This document shows, in pieces, positions 14,064-16,413 of a stretch of 16,413 nucleotides of DNA. Position 1 is the first letter of the stretch, and each line of letters opens with the position of its first letter. A program made the position numbers and the translations under genes. The notes under the pieces are model-generated. The model worked only from the letters and a program-made list of their open reading frames with translations. It was not told the origin of the DNA and did not search any database. The stretch lies in NCBI GenBank assembly GCA_002371345.1, contig DFHY01000070.1, forward strand, positions 1 through 16,413. The letters run 5' to 3'. The DNA comes from Lachnospiraceae bacterium UBA3711. Lineage in GTDB: Bacteria > Bacillota > Clostridia > Lachnospirales > Lachnospiraceae.

Positions 14064-16247
14064 TTACTCACTTTTGATCAGGTTTGCGTACAAGCCGTCC
14101 CGGCTCAGCAGCTCGTTATGACTGCCCCGTTCCATGACTGCTCCGTGATCCAGTACGATTATTTCATCGCAGTCGCGAATGGTGCTGAGCCGGTGCGCAA
14201 TCACGATGCACGTGATGCCGCGGTCTTTGATCGAACGCACGACATCATATTCCGTTCTCGCGTCCAGCGCACTGGTCGCTTCGTCGAGTATGATGATTGT
14301 CGGATCCTGCGCCAGAACCCTGGCGATCTCCATCCTCTGGCGCTGTCCGCCTGAGAAGTCCTTGCCCTCCGGAAGCATCACATGCTGATAACCCCGGTCC
14401 CTTTTCAGAATATCCTGATGAATCTGCGCGTCCTTGGCCGCCAGATACACTTCGAAATCCTCTATGGTATGATCCCACATGGTGAGATTGTTGGCGATCG
14501 TGTCCTCAAAGAGCGTGATATCCTGATCCACAATAGCCAGCGAACCTCTGAGAATGGATGTTTCCAGCTCTGTCAGCGGCGTACCGTCAAAGGTGATCTC
14601 TCCCGTCCATGGCTGACACAGTCCTGAGATCAGCTTTGTCAGAGTGCTTTTCCCGCATCCGGAAGCGCCGACGAAGGCGACGCTTTTGCCCGGCTTAAGC
14701 TCCAGATTAAAGTCCCTGATCAGCGGAGGATCCAGTCTGGAATATCCGAAGCTTACATTTTTCATGGTAAGCTGGCCGCTCAGCTTCTCATAAGACATCG
14801 TCCCGCTGACCGGCTCATCCTTCCACATAGGATCCACGGGCGTTTCCATGACATCATCGATACGCTCCATTTTCGTCCGCATCTCCTGCATATCCTTGCT
14901 GGCGTTTATCAGCTGGGCCGCAGGCTGATTGAATATATTCAGAATCCCCTGGAACGCAAGGAGCATACCCGGCGTAAAACGCTGATGCATGATGAGATAC
15001 ACGCCGGCCATCAGAACAATGTTTCCGGAAAGCTGCGTTACCAGCGCCGGAACAGCCCCAAGCACCTGACTGATGGTTGAAAACTGAACCTGAGAAGCGG
15101 CCACATTAGCCTGATATCCGGACCACAATTCGAAGAAACCGTTTTCGGCTCCGCTTGCCTTTATTGTTTCGATAGTCTGTATACCGGCCGCCAGAGTTCC
15201 CGTAAGCTGTCCCTGGTCGGACATCTGCCTTCGCATGATGTTGACTCTTTTTCCGGAAATCAAACGATTCATCAGAGCGTTCAGGACAACGCCCGATACG
15301 CCGATCAGAGCAAGAAACGGGCTGTATCCGACCATGACGGTCAGGAAGAGAATCATCATGACTGCCTGCAGAAACAGAGGCCCGAAGGTCTGTACCAGCG
15401 ACGCGGAGATCTCCGAGTTCATATCCCTTCGTATATTGATATCGCCCGGAAGCCGCTGTGTGAAGAAACTTATGGGAAGGCGGAGCATATGCTCCATAAA
15501 GGCGGCATTGTCCGAGACAGCCATCTTCCCGTTGATGCGCAGCATATAATACGCCTGCACAAGCCCCAGTACGATATGAGCCGCTGCTATGATGGTGAAA
15601 AGCAGGATAAATGGGGACACCCAGTCCGCATCCAGCCCCTTGATAAGCCGGTCGATATACACCCGGTTCATCCCCTGCTCCGCCAGCGTCAGCAGTGAAG
15701 TCAGCAGGGTAACCAGCAGTACAAAGATCAGGGACGTCTTCGCCCCTTTCAGATGCCGGAGAATAAACTCCGGAAGGGTTTTCCGATGACCGGACGGCGT
15801 GAAGTCTGATCCGGGTCTTAAGAATACGCAAAAACCGCTGAAACCTTTGGAAAACTCATCCCTGGTTACAGCGTAGGTGCCGCCTTTTGGATCATTTATA
15901 TATATTTTGCCCCTGCGTATGCCTTTTACCACAAGAAAATGAACATAATTCCAGTGCACAATACAGGGGAAGACTGCCTTTTCCAGAAACTCGCCGGCTT
16001 CCAGCCGCTCGACATCGGCCTCCAGCTGATAGCTCCGGGCCGCTTTCGCGATGTTTTCGGCGTTGGCGCCGTCCCGGCACGGCCCCGTATCTGCCCTGAC
16101 AATTCCCGGCGCGATCCATTTCCCGTAGTAACCGAGGATCATTGCCAGGGAGACTGCGCCGCATTCCAGATTCTCAAACTGCATAATGACCGGCACCTTC
16201 GCGACCTTATCCTTCCGGGGAACAGGAACCGGGCTTCTATTTTTCAT
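14064..16247 (-). CDS. NHLM-type peptidase-containing ABC transporter (C39 leader peptidase)
   Basis: A 727-residue bacteriocin-type transporter (TIGR03796 plan). The N-terminal C39 cysteine peptidase (about 15-145) has Gln23, catalytic Cys29 (NLECGAVSLAMILGYYGK), His103 (NYVHFLVVKG) and Asp119 (INDPKGG). These are the residues used to cleave leader peptides, usually after a Gly-Gly-type site, during export. The membrane domain covers about 165-445. The ATPase domain has Walker A GASGCGKST (527-535), signature FSGGQ (631-635), Walker B IIILDE with Glu656, and switch His685. The start is supported by GAGGA six nt upstream. It follows an HlyD-like gene by 31 nt and precedes the second transporter by 14 nt, giving the usual NHLM export trio. 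No precursor peptide, radical SAM or lanthipeptide enzyme is visible. Confidence 0.93.
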   Translation of the reverse strand: MKNRSPVPVPRKDKVAKVPVIMQFENLECGAVSLAMILGYYGKWIAPGIVRADTGPCRDGANAENIAKAARSYQLEADVERLEAGEFLEKAVFPCIVHWNYVHFLVVKGIRRGKIYINDPKGGTYAVTRDEFSKGFSGFCVFLRPGSDFTPSGHRKTLPEFILRHLKGAKTSLIFVLLVTLLTSLLTLAEQGMNRVYIDRLIKGLDADWVSPFILLFTIIAAAHIVLGLVQAYYMLRINGKMAVSDNAAFMEHMLRLPISFFTQRLPGDINIRRDMNSEISASLVQTFGPLFLQAVMMILFLTVMVGYSPFLALIGVSGVVLNALMNRLISGKRVNIMRRQMSDQGQLTGTLAAGIQTIETIKASGAENGFFELWSGYQANVAASQVQFSTISQVLGAVPALVTQLSGNIVLMAGVYLIMHQRFTPGMLLAFQGILNIFNQPAAQLINASKDMQEMRTKMERIDDVMETPVDPMWKDEPVSGTMSYEKLSGQLTMKNVSFGYSRLDPPLIRDFNLELKPGKSVAFVGASGCGKSTLTKLISGLCQPWTGEITFDGTPLTELETSILRGSLAIVDQDITLFEDTIANNLTMWDHTIEDFEVYLAAKDAQIHQDILKRDRGYQHVMLPEGKDFSGGQRQRMEIARVLAQDPTIIILDEATSALDARTEYDVVRSIKDRGITCIVIAHRLSTIRDCDEIIVLDHGAVMERGSHNELLSRDGLYANLIKSE

Positions 16248-16278
16248 ATCTGATCCTCACTATTGCTCATGTATCCGC

Positions 16279-16413
16279 TCACCCCATCCCGCCAAAGAGG
16301 AAGGAGATCGGACGTATTCTTTCTATTATTACGGACGCATTGTAGTTGCCGTTCGGAAGATCAGTGATATTTTCCGAAACACAAACCTGTTCATCTTCCC
16401 TCACTCCTATGAG
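16279..16413 (-). CDS. C-terminal end of a probable HlyD-like NHLM secretion (membrane fusion) protein
   Basis: Only the last 44 residues and the TGA stop are in the window; the gene enters from the right edge. The visible sequence starts LIGVREDEQVCVSE and includes DLPNGNYNASVIIERIRP, ending in ISFLFGGMG. It resembles the C-terminus of HlyD-family secretion proteins, where a beta strand is followed by a short hydrophobic ending. The position directly before a peptidase transporter and its partner is where NHLM operons carry the secretion protein (TIGR03794 type). It would link the transporters to the outside of the cell. The call rests mainly on context because so little of the gene is present. 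Confidence 0.6.
   Translation of the reverse strand, partial: LIGVREDEQVCVSENITDLPNGNYNASVIIERIRPISFLFGGMG

Noticed and set aside
14245..14478. Minus-strand alternative frame inside the peptidase transporter, and the 241-codon frame at 15106-15831
   Set aside because: Both are out-of-frame shadows within a gene whose peptidase and ATPase motifs are complete and in one frame. There is no sign of a frameshift.

Overview
The window looks like a chromosomal segment of a Gram-positive anaerobe of the Clostridia, most likely Lachnospiraceae. I infer this from the moderate GC content, strong AGGAGG ribosome binding sites, ATGA-type gene overlaps, the LytS-like kinase, and the BmrCD-like and NHLM-type transporters. 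No rRNA, tRNA, phage gene or CRISPR array is visible. No species can be named from sequence alone.

Left part (1-5743): a membrane-anchored protein cut by the left edge (minus strand); a LytS/YehU-type sensor histidine kinase (minus); and, divergent from the kinase, two translationally coupled ABC exporter half-transporters (plus). The two halves carry complementary degenerate and canonical ATP sites, as in BmrCD/TM287-288 heterodimers. The exporter promoter and the promoter of the left-edge gene share a nearly identical block: three hexamers (TTTAAC, TTTAAC, TTTAAG or ATTGAG) at exactly 11-bp intervals, abutting a perfect TATAAT. Such 11-bp direct repeats suit a SARP/OmpR-type winged-helix regulator. 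A response regulator with that kind of output domain lies at 5838-6602. The kinase promoter appears to run back through the same operator.

Middle part (5744-9598): a strong hairpin separates the exporter from a converging two-gene operon (minus) made of a repeat-rich membrane protein of unknown function followed by the response regulator. A divergent plus-strand gene encodes a membrane protein with a C-terminal potassium-channel pore. Between this gene and the next operon lies a 115-bp element with perfect 18-bp terminal inverted repeats, flanked by 9-10 bp direct repeats: a MITE-like insertion.

Right part (9599-16413): one minus-strand operon reading leftward. It holds the tail of an HlyD-like secretion protein, a C39 peptidase-ABC transporter and a second ABC transporter of the NHLM (nitrile-hydratase-leader microcin) export type. 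Closely coupled behind them is a large protein that looks like a divergent CARF-HEPN (TM1812/Csx1-like) ribonuclease carrying an Arg/Gly/Asn-rich tail and a small C-terminal domain. A CRISPR-type nucleotide-sensing RNase architecture in a peptide-export operon, with no CRISPR genes in view, is the most unusual feature here. No peptide precursor or maturation enzyme is visible in the window; both could lie beyond the right edge.
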